Assembly: GCA_000761475.1 (NCBI GenBank)
Contig: JQNW01000003.1
Span: 186,001 to 250,000 of the forward strand
Length of the DNA: 64,000 nucleotides
Source of the DNA: Chromohalobacter israelensis
GTDB lineage: Bacteria; Pseudomonadota; Gammaproteobacteria; Pseudomonadales; Halomonadaceae
Direction: 5' to 3'
Positions 52,264 through 60,613 of the stretch are shown here, one piece after another; the first letter of the stretch is position 1; every line of letters begins with the position of its first letter. The position numbers and the translations under genes are program-made. Below the pieces are notes generated by a model that worked only from the letters and a program-made list of their open reading frames with translations, was not told the DNA's origin and made no database searches.

Positions 52264-53130
52264 TCAATAGGTGGCACGTCGGCCGGTCACGTCACGCCAC
52301 TGCGAGGGCGTGACGCCCCGGTGCGTGGCGTGCGGCTCCGCATTCGCGAAGGTCAGCAGTTCGGCGGCGACGGCGAGGGCGATTTCGTAGGGACGCTTGC
52401 CGTCGGCGCCGGGGATGCCGATGGGACAATGCACCCGTGCCAGCGCGGAATCGTCGATCCCGGCCTCGCTTAGCCGGCGTCGAAAGCTCGCCCATTTGCT
52501 TCGCGAGCCGATCAGGCCTAGGGAGGCGATGTCCGGCCTGTCCAGCAGGGCCTCGACGAGCCGGCGATCCTGATCGTGATCGTGGGTCATGACCAGGGCG
52601 TGGCTGCCGGCGGGAAGCGCGTCGATGCACTCGGCTGGAGCCTCGGCGTCCAGCGGCCGGCAATCGACCCGTGGCGAGGGCTCGACGGCGTCGAAAGCGT
52701 CGGGACGGCTGTCGAACCAGTGTACGTGCCACGGCAAGGGCGCCAGCAAGGGGACCAGTGCCCGTGCCACATGCCCGGCACCGAACAGGGCCACGTGCAT
52801 GCTGGCGCCTGCGAAGCACTCGAACAAGACGCTCACGTGGCCGCCGCAGCATTGCCCGCTGCGCCCGCCCAGCGGAAAGGCTTCCAGGCACGGCGTGGCA
52901 ACGCACTCGCCGCGTGCCGCCGCCGCCAGCATCTCGCGGGCACGGGCGATGGCCTGGTATTCGAAACGGCCGCCGCCGAGCGTGTCGTGGCAGGCCTCGG
53001 CGGTCACCACCATCTTGGCGCCGGGCTCGCGGGGCGTGGAGCCCTCGGCCCCCACCACGCTGACCAGGACATGTGCCTGTGCCTGGCGTTGCAGACGATG
53101 CAGGGCGGCGTCCCAGGTGTCGTCACGCAT
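52264..53130 (-). CDS. xdhC: XdhC molybdenum-cofactor chaperone of xanthine dehydrogenase
   Basis: 288 residues. The N-terminal XdhC/CoxI domain has GSTPREPGAKMVVT and GGGRFEYQAI, with QCCGGHVSVLFE; the C-terminal Rossmann domain has VALFGAGHVARAL, MTHDHDQDRRL and IGLIGSRSKWASFRRRL. It binds and sulfurates the molybdenum cofactor and inserts it into XdhB. It overlaps xdhB by 8 nt. Confidence 0.93.
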   Translation of the reverse strand: MRDDTWDAALHRLQRQAQAHVLVSVVGAEGSTPREPGAKMVVTAEACHDTLGGGRFEYQAIARAREMLAAAARGECVATPCLEAFPLGGRSGQCCGGHVSVLFECFAGASMHVALFGAGHVARALVPLLAPLPWHVHWFDSRPDAFDAVEPSPRVDCRPLDAEAPAECIDALPAGSHALVMTHDHDQDRRLVEALLDRPDIASLGLIGSRSKWASFRRRLSEAGIDDSALARVHCPIGIPGADGKRPYEIALAVAAELLTFANAEPHATHRGVTPSQWRDVTGRRATY

Positions 53131-55516
53131 GCGAGGTCTCCGTCGCGGTCGCCTGACGCAGTGCCTGTGCCGCGAAGAGCACGCGTTCCGGCGTGGCCGG
53201 CGTATCCAGCGCCGGGCTCAGTCGATAGTCGGCGAGGCTGGCCAGCGCGTCGCGCAGTGCCGACCAGACCGAGATCGCCAGCATGAAGGGCGGCTCGCCC
53301 ACGGCCTTGGAGCGATACAGACTGGCCTGGGAATTGGGGTGCCCCTCGAGCAGTGCCACGCGGAAATCGGGCGGCGTGTCGCCGATGGTGGGGATCTTGT
53401 AGGTTGCCGGGCCATCGCTCGTCAAGCGGCCAGTATCGTCCCACTTGAGTTCCTCGCTGGTCAGCCAGCCCATGCCCTGAATGAAACCGCCCTCGATCTG
53501 GCCGAGATCGATCGCCGGGTTCAGGGAATCACCCACGTCGTGGAGGATATCGACGCGCGAGACCCGATGCTCGCCGCTCAGCGTATCGACGACGACCTCG
53601 GAGACGGCCGCGCCATATGCATAGTAGTAGAAGGGACGGCCCTGGCCCGAGGCGCGGTCGTAATGGATCAGCGGAGTGGCATAGAAGCCTGTCGCCGAGA
53701 GCGAGACGCGGCCCAGGTAGGCGGCCTGGACGAGATCGCCCCAGGCGATGCGCCGCTCGCCTTCGCCGTGACCCGTCACCAGCTCGCCGTTCTCCAGGCA
53801 CATGGCCTCGCGGTCGAGCCGATAATGCTCGGCGGCGAAATCGAACAGCCGCTCGCGAATCTGCATCGCGGCATTGCGCGCGGCCATGCCGTTGAGGTCG
53901 GCGCCGCTCGAGGCGGCGGTCGGCGAGGTGTTGGGCACCTTGTCGGTACGCGTGGCGGAAATGCGCACGGCGGCGTTTTCCAGCCCCAGTTCGCGGGCCA
54001 CGACTTGCCCGACCTTGGTGTGCAGGCCCTGTCCCATTTCGGTGCCGCCGTGATTGATCATCACGCTGCCATCGGTATAGACGTGCAACAACGCCCCGGC
54101 CTGATTGAGGTGCTTGGCGGTGAACGAAATGCCGAATTTCACCGGGGTGAGCGCCAGGCCCTTCTTGAGAACCGGGCTGCTGGCGTTGTATGCGCGAATC
54201 GCCGAACGTCGTGCCCAGTAGTCGCTGCTCGCCTCCAGTTGCGACACCAGTTCGTGGAGCAGTCCGATCTGCTCGACGCGTTGGCCGTAATGGGTGACGT
54301 CGTGTTCGGGACGGTACAGGTTGCGCTTGCGGATCGTGAGTGGATCCTCGCCGAGATGGCGGGCGATATCGTCCATGGCGCGTTCGACGATCATCATGCC
54401 CTGCGGGCCGCCGAAGCCGCGGAACGCCGTGTTGGAGGGCATGTGGGTGCGCGCAGGAATACCGGTGACCCGGGCCTGGCCCAGCGAGTAGGCGTTGTCG
54501 GCATGGAACATGGCGCGGTCGACGATGGCCTCGGACAAATCCGGCGAGTGGCCGCAGTCGCCGATGACGGTGATGTCGCCGCCTTGCAGCACGCCCGCGT
54601 CGTCGAAACCCAGCCGGTAGCGGTTGTGGAACGGATGGCGCTTGCCGGTGGCGCGCATGTCGTCGCCGCGCGGCAGTCGCAGCCGCACCGCGCGCCCGGT
54701 GCGGCGTGCCAGCAGCGCCGCCAGGCAGGCCCATGGCGCCGCCTGGGTCTCCTTGCCACCGAACCCGCCGCCCATGCGCCGGACTTCGACGGTGACGGCG
54801 TGGAACGGGATCGCCAGGACTTCGGCGACGAGCTTCTGCACTTCACTGGGATGCTGGCTGGAAGTGTGCACCGTCACGCCATCGTCCTCGTTGGGCAGGG
54901 CCAGACAGGCTTGCCCCTCGAGATAGAAGTGCTCTTGCCCGCCGACGAACTGGTGAGCCTCCAGCCGATGGGGGGCGTCGTCCAGGGCGCGTTGCCAATC
55001 ACCGCGTTGCTGAACGTGCGGCGGGCGGACCCATTCCTCGGCCTCGGCAGCGGCCACGGGATCGAGTCGCGCGGGCAGCGCGTCGATCTCGATCTCGGCC
55101 AGGGCGACGGCACGCCGGGCGGACGTGAAGTCGGTCGCGGCGACCGCGAAGAGTGGCTGTCCTGCATAGCGGACCTCGGCGTCGGCGAGCAGCGGGTCGC
55201 CGGGAAACACCGGCCCCACATCGGTATGACCGGGAATGTCGACCACGGTGATGACATCGACGACGCCGGGGGCGCGACGCACGGCGTCGAGCCCGAGCCG
55301 GGTCAGGCGGCCATGCGCCACCCGACTCAAACCGACCGCCACGTGCAGGGCGTTCGCGGGGGCCGGCTGGTCATCGAGGTAACGTGCCCGGCCGGTGACA
55401 TGCAGGGTCGCACTGTCATGGGGCGGCGCTTGCCGGGGCGACGTCGGCGTGTCGTCCGCCTGCGTGGCGGGTTCCGGCCGGGGAACCGGGCGTGAGAGAT
55501 CAGTGAGCGTACGCAT
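53123..55516 (-). CDS. xdhB: Xanthine dehydrogenase molybdopterin-binding subunit
   Basis: 797 residues. The N-terminal a/b hammerhead (VTGRARYLDDQPAPANALHVAVGLS) is followed by molybdopterin-binding blocks GGGFGGKETQA, NTAFRGFGGPQGM, GGTEMGQGLHTK and the catalytic glutamate in SKAVGEPPFMLA. It hydroxylates hypoxanthine and xanthine to urate. Overlaps xdhA by 17 nt and xdhC by 8 nt. Confidence 0.95.
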   Translation of the reverse strand: MRTLTDLSRPVPRPEPATQADDTPTSPRQAPPHDSATLHVTGRARYLDDQPAPANALHVAVGLSRVAHGRLTRLGLDAVRRAPGVVDVITVVDIPGHTDVGPVFPGDPLLADAEVRYAGQPLFAVAATDFTSARRAVALAEIEIDALPARLDPVAAAEAEEWVRPPHVQQRGDWQRALDDAPHRLEAHQFVGGQEHFYLEGQACLALPNEDDGVTVHTSSQHPSEVQKLVAEVLAIPFHAVTVEVRRMGGGFGGKETQAAPWACLAALLARRTGRAVRLRLPRGDDMRATGKRHPFHNRYRLGFDDAGVLQGGDITVIGDCGHSPDLSEAIVDRAMFHADNAYSLGQARVTGIPARTHMPSNTAFRGFGGPQGMMIVERAMDDIARHLGEDPLTIRKRNLYRPEHDVTHYGQRVEQIGLLHELVSQLEASSDYWARRSAIRAYNASSPVLKKGLALTPVKFGISFTAKHLNQAGALLHVYTDGSVMINHGGTEMGQGLHTKVGQVVARELGLENAAVRISATRTDKVPNTSPTAASSGADLNGMAARNAAMQIRERLFDFAAEHYRLDREAMCLENGELVTGHGEGERRIAWGDLVQAAYLGRVSLSATGFYATPLIHYDRASGQGRPFYYYAYGAAVSEVVVDTLSGEHRVSRVDILHDVGDSLNPAIDLGQIEGGFIQGMGWLTSEELKWDDTGRLTSDGPATYKIPTIGDTPPDFRVALLEGHPNSQASLYRSKAVGEPPFMLAISVWSALRDALASLADYRLSPALDTPATPERVLFAAQALRQATATETSHA

Positions 55517-56954
55517 CGAGGCAGACCTCCCGCGGCGAATGGTGGGTGAGGGTCAGGCGCAGCCGCTCGAGCAGGTTGGCGGCCGCGAGCTGGCGGTAAG
55601 CGGCCGAGCCCCGCACGTCATCGAGGGGCTGGAAGTCGCGCGCGAGTGCCTGGCGAGCCGCGTCGAAGGCTGCGGCATCGGGCGGTTGGCCTTCCAGGGC
55701 GGCTTCGGCGGCCTCGGCCCGCCGAGGGGTGGCCGCCATGCCGCCGAAGGCCAGGCGTACGCCGTGCAGACGTCCCGCCTGCTCTTGCCAGGCGAAGGCG
55801 CCGAGCACCGCGGAAATATCGTCCTCGCGGCGCTTGGAGAGTTTCCAGACTTCCAGGCGCTGGTCCCCGGCGGGCCGAGGCAGAAAAATCGCGCGGATGA
55901 ATTCGCCGGGGGCGAGAGCGGTGCGCTTGTAGTCGAGGAAGAATGCCTCCAGCGGCAATTCCCGAGCTCCGTCGGGCCCTTCCAGCGCCAGACGTGCCCC
56001 CAACGCCAGGAGAACCGGTGGCGTGTCGCCGATGGGGGAGGCGTTGGCGATATTGCCGCCCAGGGTGCCGCGATTGCGAATCTGGGCGGAGCCCAGTCGT
56101 TGCAGCATGCGGGCAAAGGCCGGATAGGCCGTCTCGAGCAGGGGCTCGAGACGCGTGTAGGCAACGCTTGCGCCGATCCACCAGCCGTCGGGCGTTTCGT
56201 CGATTGCCTGCAGCTCGGCCACGCGGCTGATGTCGATCACGTCCTCGAAGGCTTCGAGGCGCTGCGTGGTTTCCAGCCACAGGTCGGTGGCGCCGGCCAC
56301 GAGGCGTGCCCGAGGTCGCTGACGGCGCACCTCGTGGAGCGCTGCCAGGGTGCGTGGCATCGCGTAGCCGTCGCTTTCGAGCTCGGCATTCAGGGCGGTG
56401 ACGTTGTCGGCGAGGGCAGCGTCGTCGGCCCAGAGGGGACGTACATCGGGATATCGATCCAGCCGGCGGGCCGCGTCGCGAATGGGGCGATACCCGGTAC
56501 AACGGCACAGGTTGCCGCCCAGCGTGGCTTCCAGCCGTGCGTCGTCGAGCGGGGCCAGGGCATCTCGTCGTCCTTCGCGTCGCCCTTCATGCAGGGTGAA
56601 CAGTGACATGACGATGCCGGGCGTGCAGAAGCCGCACTGGCTGGCGTGGCAGTCGACCATGGCGGCCTGCACGGGATGCAGGGCGTCACCTCGCGCCAGG
56701 CCTTCGACGGTCACCAGGTGGCAGCCCTGGAGCTGATGGGCCGGCGTGATGCAGGCATTGGTGCTGTGATAACGAAGTCCGCCCGTCTGGTCGGGCATGC
56801 CGATGGCGACCGTGCAAGCGCCGCAGTCCCCGGAAGCGCAGCCTTCCTTGGTTCCCGTGCGCTGCAGGACCGTGCGCAGCAGCTCGAGCACGCTGGTCTC
56901 CGGTGCCAGCGATGCGCAGCGTTGTGCTTCGCCATTGAGATAGAACTCGATCAT
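55500..56954 (-). CDS. xdhA: Xanthine dehydrogenase small subunit (2Fe-2S and FAD)
   Basis: 484 residues. The plant-type ferredoxin domain with GCASGDCGACTV (first cluster), the second cluster in QCGFCTPG and LCRCTGYRP, then a FAD-binding domain with LVAGATDLWLE and TLGGNIANASPIGD, and a CO dehydrogenase flavoprotein C-terminal domain. It carries electrons from the molybdenum site to NAD. First gene of the operon, 58 nt from the RutR-like operator. Confidence 0.95.
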   Translation of the reverse strand: MIEFYLNGEAQRCASLAPETSVLELLRTVLQRTGTKEGCASGDCGACTVAIGMPDQTGGLRYHSTNACITPAHQLQGCHLVTVEGLARGDALHPVQAAMVDCHASQCGFCTPGIVMSLFTLHEGRREGRRDALAPLDDARLEATLGGNLCRCTGYRPIRDAARRLDRYPDVRPLWADDAALADNVTALNAELESDGYAMPRTLAALHEVRRQRPRARLVAGATDLWLETTQRLEAFEDVIDISRVAELQAIDETPDGWWIGASVAYTRLEPLLETAYPAFARMLQRLGSAQIRNRGTLGGNIANASPIGDTPPVLLALGARLALEGPDGARELPLEAFFLDYKRTALAPGEFIRAIFLPRPAGDQRLEVWKLSKRREDDISAVLGAFAWQEQAGRLHGVRLAFGGMAATPRRAEAAEAALEGQPPDAAAFDAARQALARDFQPLDDVRGSAAYRQLAAANLLERLRLTLTHHSPREVCLDAYAH

Positions 56955-57012
56955 CGGGATGTCCGTCGGTTTGTCATTGTTGGGCCGGGGTGTGCCGTCG
57001 CGCTACATGGTA

Positions 57013-57026
57013 TGACCATCTGGTCA
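57013..57026. promoter_or_regulatory. RutR-like operator TGACCA-TC-TGGTCA
   Basis: Perfect 6-2-6 palindrome equal to the core of the RutR consensus (TTGACCANNTGGTCAA). It sits in the divergent region between xdhA (start 56954) and the TetR gene (start 57211). Confidence 0.75.
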
Positions 57027-57210
57027 ACTTTTATAAGCGTTGATCAAAATGTCGCCGATGACAACCCCTGCGAGCGCGGGATGAGGATGGAGCTTCGTGT
57101 CTTCTCGTCGAGCATTCGACACGGCGTGCGGCAGGCGACGAGCACGGGTGCGTTGCACCGGCTGCGCTCGCTGGGGCAGACTTTCTTACCCGGCAACGAA
57201 GAGAGCGGCC

Positions 57211-57852
57211 ATGACGACGATGAAAGTGCCCGGATCGGGAACGCGGGCGCGCAATGAAAGCGTGATTCTCGAGGCGGCGGAGCGGATTTTCGCGCGCCAT
57301 GGCTATCGTGGGGCGAGCGTGCAGGCCATCGCCGAGGCGGCCGGTTTGCCCAAGTCCAATGTGCTGTATTATGTCGGCAGCAAACGCGAGCTCTATGTCT
57401 CGCTGCTCGAGCGCATGATGGCGCGCTGGAATGCCATGCTCGATGATATCGACGAAGACGACGATCCCGGCGAGGTACTGGAGAGCTTCATTCGCAGCAA
57501 GATGCGTCTCACGCGGCAGCATCCCCAGGGGTCTCGCCTGTTCGCGGCGGAAGTGCTCCAGGGCGCGCCTTTCCTGCAGTCCTACCTGCATGGCGAGTTG
57601 CGCGAATGGGTGCGTTCCCGGGCGCGCATCTTCGAGCGCTGGGCGGAAAAGGGGCTGATGGATCCCGTCGATCCGGTGTGGCTGATCTTCCTGATCTGGT
57701 CGGCGACCCAGCATTACGCGGATTTCGAGGCGCAGATACTGGGCATCACCGATCAGGCACAGCTCGACGACGGCGACTATCGTGCGATTACCGACTTCCT
57801 GTGCCAGGTCATCCTCAAGGGGTGCGGCGTTCGCGCGCCGTCCGCCACCTAG
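57211..57852 (+). CDS. RutR-like TetR-family regulator of purine catabolism
   Basis: 213 residues. The N-terminal TetR helix-turn-helix (ILEAAERIFARHGYRGASVQAIAEAAGLPKSNVLYYVGSKRELY) and the C-terminal ligand domain with RLFAAEVLQGAPFL and LIFLIWSATQHYADFEAQI closely follow RutR. RutR itself binds uracil/thymine and also controls purine genes in E. coli. Divergent from xdhABC with a RutR-type operator between. Start 57211 follows GAAGAGAGCGGCC. Its effector here may be a purine. Confidence 0.88.
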   Translation: MTTMKVPGSGTRARNESVILEAAERIFARHGYRGASVQAIAEAAGLPKSNVLYYVGSKRELYVSLLERMMARWNAMLDDIDEDDDPGEVLESFIRSKMRLTRQHPQGSRLFAAEVLQGAPFLQSYLHGELREWVRSRARIFERWAEKGLMDPVDPVWLIFLIWSATQHYADFEAQILGITDQAQLDDGDYRAITDFLCQVILKGCGVRAPSAT

Positions 57853-57911
57853 CGTAGAGTGGCGCATCGACATGAGCCGCTAACCGATACCATGACGTGT
57901 AAGGAGAGAAC

Positions 57912-58343
57912 ATGAAGCTCTGGGGCATCTTGCTGCTGGTGAGCGGTGGCCTGATCGAGGATTCGTCAGCGTTGCCGGCATTGCCCCTCGACAAGCAGGG
58001 AGCGATCACGGCCCAGATTGCCCGTGATCACCTGGAATGGGCGTCGGCCACCGACGAGGAAATCTATCTCGCGCAGGCCAATGTCAGGAAGTTGCTCAAG
58101 TATCCCGCCACGGCCGTGTTCCGCGATATCCGCGCGGTAGCCCCGCGCGTCGGCGGGCCCGCCAAGCGGGTCGTCTGCGGCCAGGTCAATGCACGCTGCG
58201 AGCGCGGCGACTACATCGGCTATCGTCTGTTCGTGACCCGTCAGGGAGCACAGGCCGCGATCATGTCATCCAGCCTGCATCGCAGCGGTTTCGACCCGAA
58301 TGCCGTGGCGGCCGCACTGATCGAATGGCAGCAAATGACATGA
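57912..58343 (+). CDS. Hypothetical secreted or membrane-anchored protein
   Basis: 143 residues behind an AAGGAGAG ribosome site. A short hydrophobic N terminus (MKLWGILLLVSGGL) may be a signal, followed by a charged domain with EEIYLAQANVRKLLKYPATAVFRDIRAV and VVCGQVNAR (one Cys pair). The V-C-G-Q-V-N segment resembles small periplasmic proteins of unknown function. No assigned role. Confidence 0.7.
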   Translation: MKLWGILLLVSGGLIEDSSALPALPLDKQGAITAQIARDHLEWASATDEEIYLAQANVRKLLKYPATAVFRDIRAVAPRVGGPAKRVVCGQVNARCERGDYIGYRLFVTRQGAQAAIMSSSLHRSGFDPNAVAAALIEWQQMT

Positions 58344-58425
58344 GCGCGTTCCATTGGGAGACATGGGACTGTATGCGCCGCGTGTGCGTTCAGCCCTATG
58401 TCGCTCAACGCTCGACGAGGATGGC

Positions 58426-58569
58426 ATGAAGGAATTACCGGGAGCCTTGCTCGGCATCATGGTCGGGCTGGTCACATGGCTGGTGGCGGGAAGCGTGCTG
58501 GCGGGAGTCGTCACGGGCATTGCCGCGGGAATCGGCTGGGACCTGTGGCGGGATCGCCGGCAGAAGTAG
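58426..58569 (+). CDS. Small glycine-zipper membrane protein
   Basis: 47 residues from ATG 58426, preceded by GAGG. One long hydrophobic glycine-rich segment (ALLGIMVGLVTWLVAGSVLAG then IAAGIGWDLWRDRR) spans the membrane once or twice. No family recognised. Probably follows the preceding gene in one transcript (82 nt). Confidence 0.5.
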   Translation: MKELPGALLGIMVGLVTWLVAGSVLAGVVTGIAAGIGWDLWRDRRQK

Positions 58570-58679
58570 CCTGGCGAGACGGTCGTTCGCGACGCGGATC
58601 GCGCAAGGCGTCACCCGCAACGTCCAGTGCGGCAGCAGGCAGTGAAAGTACAGGAAGTGAAAGCAGGGGGAGGCGAGAA

Positions 58680-58696
58680 GGGTGGCGGTGCCACCC
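58680..58696 (-). terminator. Hairpin after the small minus-strand gene
   Basis: GGGTGGC-GGT-GCCACCC, 7-bp perfect stem 7 nt beyond the stop at 58704; followed on the minus strand by TTCTCGCC, a weak T-tract. Confidence 0.45.
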
Positions 58697-58703
58697 TCGG
58701 GGG

Positions 58704-58907
58704 TCATTCCACGCTGGGATCGTCGTCCGCGCTACCCGACTTGAGCTCATTGTCGGAGGCCTTCATCCGCTGACGTTCGGCTTCCGCGTGTTCCATGCTC
58801 TGGTAAAGCCCCAGACTCACGCCGGTATCGCTATCGTAGACTTCATAGCGTACCTCGTCGGTGTCGTGGTGGCCGATTTTCCGTATCTCGATCGCGTCAT
58901 GCAGCAT
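58704..58907 (-). CDS. Small hypothetical acidic protein
   Basis: 67 residues from ATG 58907 (LHDAIEIRKIGHHDTDEVRYEVYDSDTG begins the fold). Acidic C terminus SADDDPSVE. A longer frame reaches back into the tRNA gene and is rejected; ATG 58979 would add 24 residues. No family recognised, but the regular strand-like pattern and codon use look coding. Confidence 0.55.
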   Translation of the reverse strand: MLHDAIEIRKIGHHDTDEVRYEVYDSDTGVSLGLYQSMEHAEAERQRMKASDNELKSGSADDDPSVE

Positions 58908-59034
58908 GATGATCAATCTCGCTGAGGTTGCGTACGTGGCGTTGTGACTCGTCAAGGCGGCGAGGGTTCCATTGGCCATGGCCACACGATGAGTGCGGTC
59001 TGGCATCCACCTCCTCGAGCGTAACACACCCACG

Positions 59035-59075
59035 AAAAACCGCCGCTCGGCATGACCCGTTAGCGGCGGTTTTTT
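59035..59075 (-). terminator. Terminator after tRNA-Pro
   Basis: AAAAACCGCCGCT / AGCGGCGGTTTTT, a 13-bp stem with a T-run on the minus strand, 10 nt downstream of the tRNA 3' end. Confidence 0.85.
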
Positions 59076-59085
59076 CTGACAATCT

Positions 59086-59162
59086 TGGTCGGAGCGACTG
59101 GATTCGAACCAGCGACCTCTGCAACCCCATTGCAGCGCGCTACCAAGCTGCGCCACGCTCCG
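59086..59162 (-). tRNA. tRNA-Pro (anticodon GGG)
   Basis: 77 nt with encoded CCA. Acceptor stem CGGAGCG / CGCTCCG, anticodon stem CTGCA / TGCAG with loop ATGGGGT giving anticodon GGG, T-loop TTCGAAT. Reads CCC. Followed by a strong terminator. Confidence 0.95.
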
Positions 59163-59377
59163 TTTTTCGCGTTCTCCGGCGAGTGACCGTGGGGCCCTGC
59201 CCGAGAACGATGCGTATACTACCTTGGCTTTGCGTAAATGAAAACCCTCGATAGCGCTTTTTTTTCAATTGCTTGCCGCGTGGTCGAGCGCATGCGACGA
59301 GCGATCCTGCCGATGGCGCTATAGCCGTTAGACGAAAGATGTAAAATGGCGCGGGATCTTGAGGGGAGACGACGACA

Positions 59378-59761
59378 ATGCCACTCATTCTAGGTATGAG
59401 CATCCTGCTGGGGTGCCAGTTCATTGGTGAAATCCTGGTGCACGCGCTGCATTTGCCTGTACCCGGTCCGGTGCTGGGCATGGCCGTGCTGCTCGTGGGG
59501 TTGATGGTGAACGGGCGAGTGCCCGCGGGCCTGCGCACCAGCGGCGAAGGCTTGTTGCGATATCTGACGCTGCTGTTCGTGCCCGCCGGGGTCGGGATCA
59601 TGGTGCACTTCGGTCTCATCGAGGCCGACTTCTGGCCGATCGTGGTGACGCTGGTGGTATCGACAGCCCTGACACTGGCCGTGACCGCGAAAGTCATGGA
59701 GCGCTTGACCCGATCGACGCCCAGGGATCCTCGCGACGCGCTGCGGGAGGATCGGTCATGA
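59378..59761 (+). CDS. lrgA: LrgA/CidA-family holin-like membrane protein
   Basis: 127 residues with four helices; LGCQFIGEILVHALHLPVPGPVLGMAVLLVGL and LTLLFVPAGVGIMVHFGLI are family signatures. The pair LrgAB influences autolysis in Gram-positives and pyruvate or glycolate transport in some bacteria. It overlaps lrgB by four bases (ATGA). Confidence 0.9.
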   Translation: MPLILGMSILLGCQFIGEILVHALHLPVPGPVLGMAVLLVGLMVNGRVPAGLRTSGEGLLRYLTLLFVPAGVGIMVHFGLIEADFWPIVVTLVVSTALTLAVTAKVMERLTRSTPRDPRDALREDRS

Positions 59762-60486
59762 ATCTCCCGGTACTCGATCGGCTCTGGGTGTATCTTTCGG
59801 CGAGCCCGCTGCTGTATTTGCTGGTGACCCTGCTGGCTTTCATCGCCGCGACTCGCATCAATCGACGCCTGGGCGGAACGCCGTTCCTGCATCCGGTGAT
59901 AATCGCCATCGTGATGCTCATCGGCTTCCTGAAGCTCACTCGCACCGATTACGCCACCTATTTCGAGGGCGCGCAGTTCATTCATTTTCTCCTCGGCCCG
60001 GCGACCGTGGCATTGGCGATTCCCCTCTATGACTATCGCGAGCGTGTCAGGCGCATGTTGCTGCCGATCCTGCTGGGGTGCGGCGCAGGTATCGTGACGG
60101 CGGTCACGTCCACCGTCGGGCTCGCCATGCTGATGGGGGCCAGCCGCGAAACCGTGCTGACGCTGGCGCCTCGCTCGGTGACGTCACCCATTGCCATGGG
60201 GATCGCCGAGAAGCTGGGCGGCATTCCTTCCCTGGCGGCGGGGCTGGTGCTGCTGACGGGCTCTGTGGGCTGTGCGCTGGGGCCGGTGATCTTTCGCCTG
60301 GTCAAGGTGCGTGACCCGAGCGTCCAGGGGTTTGCCATGGGCCTGGCGGCGCACGGGTTCGGCACGGCGCATTCGTTTTCTTCCATCGGTGCCGTGGCCG
60401 GAGCCTTCGCGGGCTTGTCCATGGGATTGACCGGGCTTTTCACGGCGTTCTTGCTGCCGCCCATCGTGCACCTGTTCGGGCTCTAG
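59758..60486 (+). CDS. lrgB: LrgB/CidB-family membrane protein
   Basis: 242 residues with about seven helices. YDYRERVRRMLLPILLGCGAG, LTLAPRSVTSPIAMGIAEKLGG and GFAMGLAAHGFGTAHSFS are the LrgB core. Coupled to lrgA. In proteobacteria it may form a carboxylate carrier rather than a murein-hydrolase exporter. Confidence 0.92.
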   Translation: MNLPVLDRLWVYLSASPLLYLLVTLLAFIAATRINRRLGGTPFLHPVIIAIVMLIGFLKLTRTDYATYFEGAQFIHFLLGPATVALAIPLYDYRERVRRMLLPILLGCGAGIVTAVTSTVGLAMLMGASRETVLTLAPRSVTSPIAMGIAEKLGGIPSLAAGLVLLTGSVGCALGPVIFRLVKVRDPSVQGFAMGLAAHGFGTAHSFSSIGAVAGAFAGLSMGLTGLFTAFLLPPIVHLFGL

Positions 60487-60539
60487 CCGCCGTCGCCGTT
60501 TTTATACCGTTATCTTCAGGCATTTCCTGCGCATGTAAA

Positions 60540-60580
60540 GGCCCTGCCGATGTCGACATGAATGTCGCTGCGGCAGGGCC
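60540..60580. terminator. Terminator hairpin between lrgB and the DASS transporter
   Basis: GGCCCTGCCG / CGGCAGGGCC 10-bp stem with a second inner stem GACAT / ATGTC, between convergent genes. Confidence 0.6.
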
Positions 60581-60613
60581 GATGGGTTGAGAACGTGGAC
60601 CGTCAGTGGCGTG

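Noticed and set aside
52589-55495. 968-codon open frame on the plus strand opposite xdhB/xdhC
   Set aside because: It is antisense to well-recognised xanthine dehydrogenase genes, shows no domain, and long antisense frames are expected in GC-rich DNA.
58704-59156. 150-residue frame starting [14 protein letters not shown]
   Set aside because: Its first part is a translation of the tRNA-Pro gene; only the distal ATG start is plausible.
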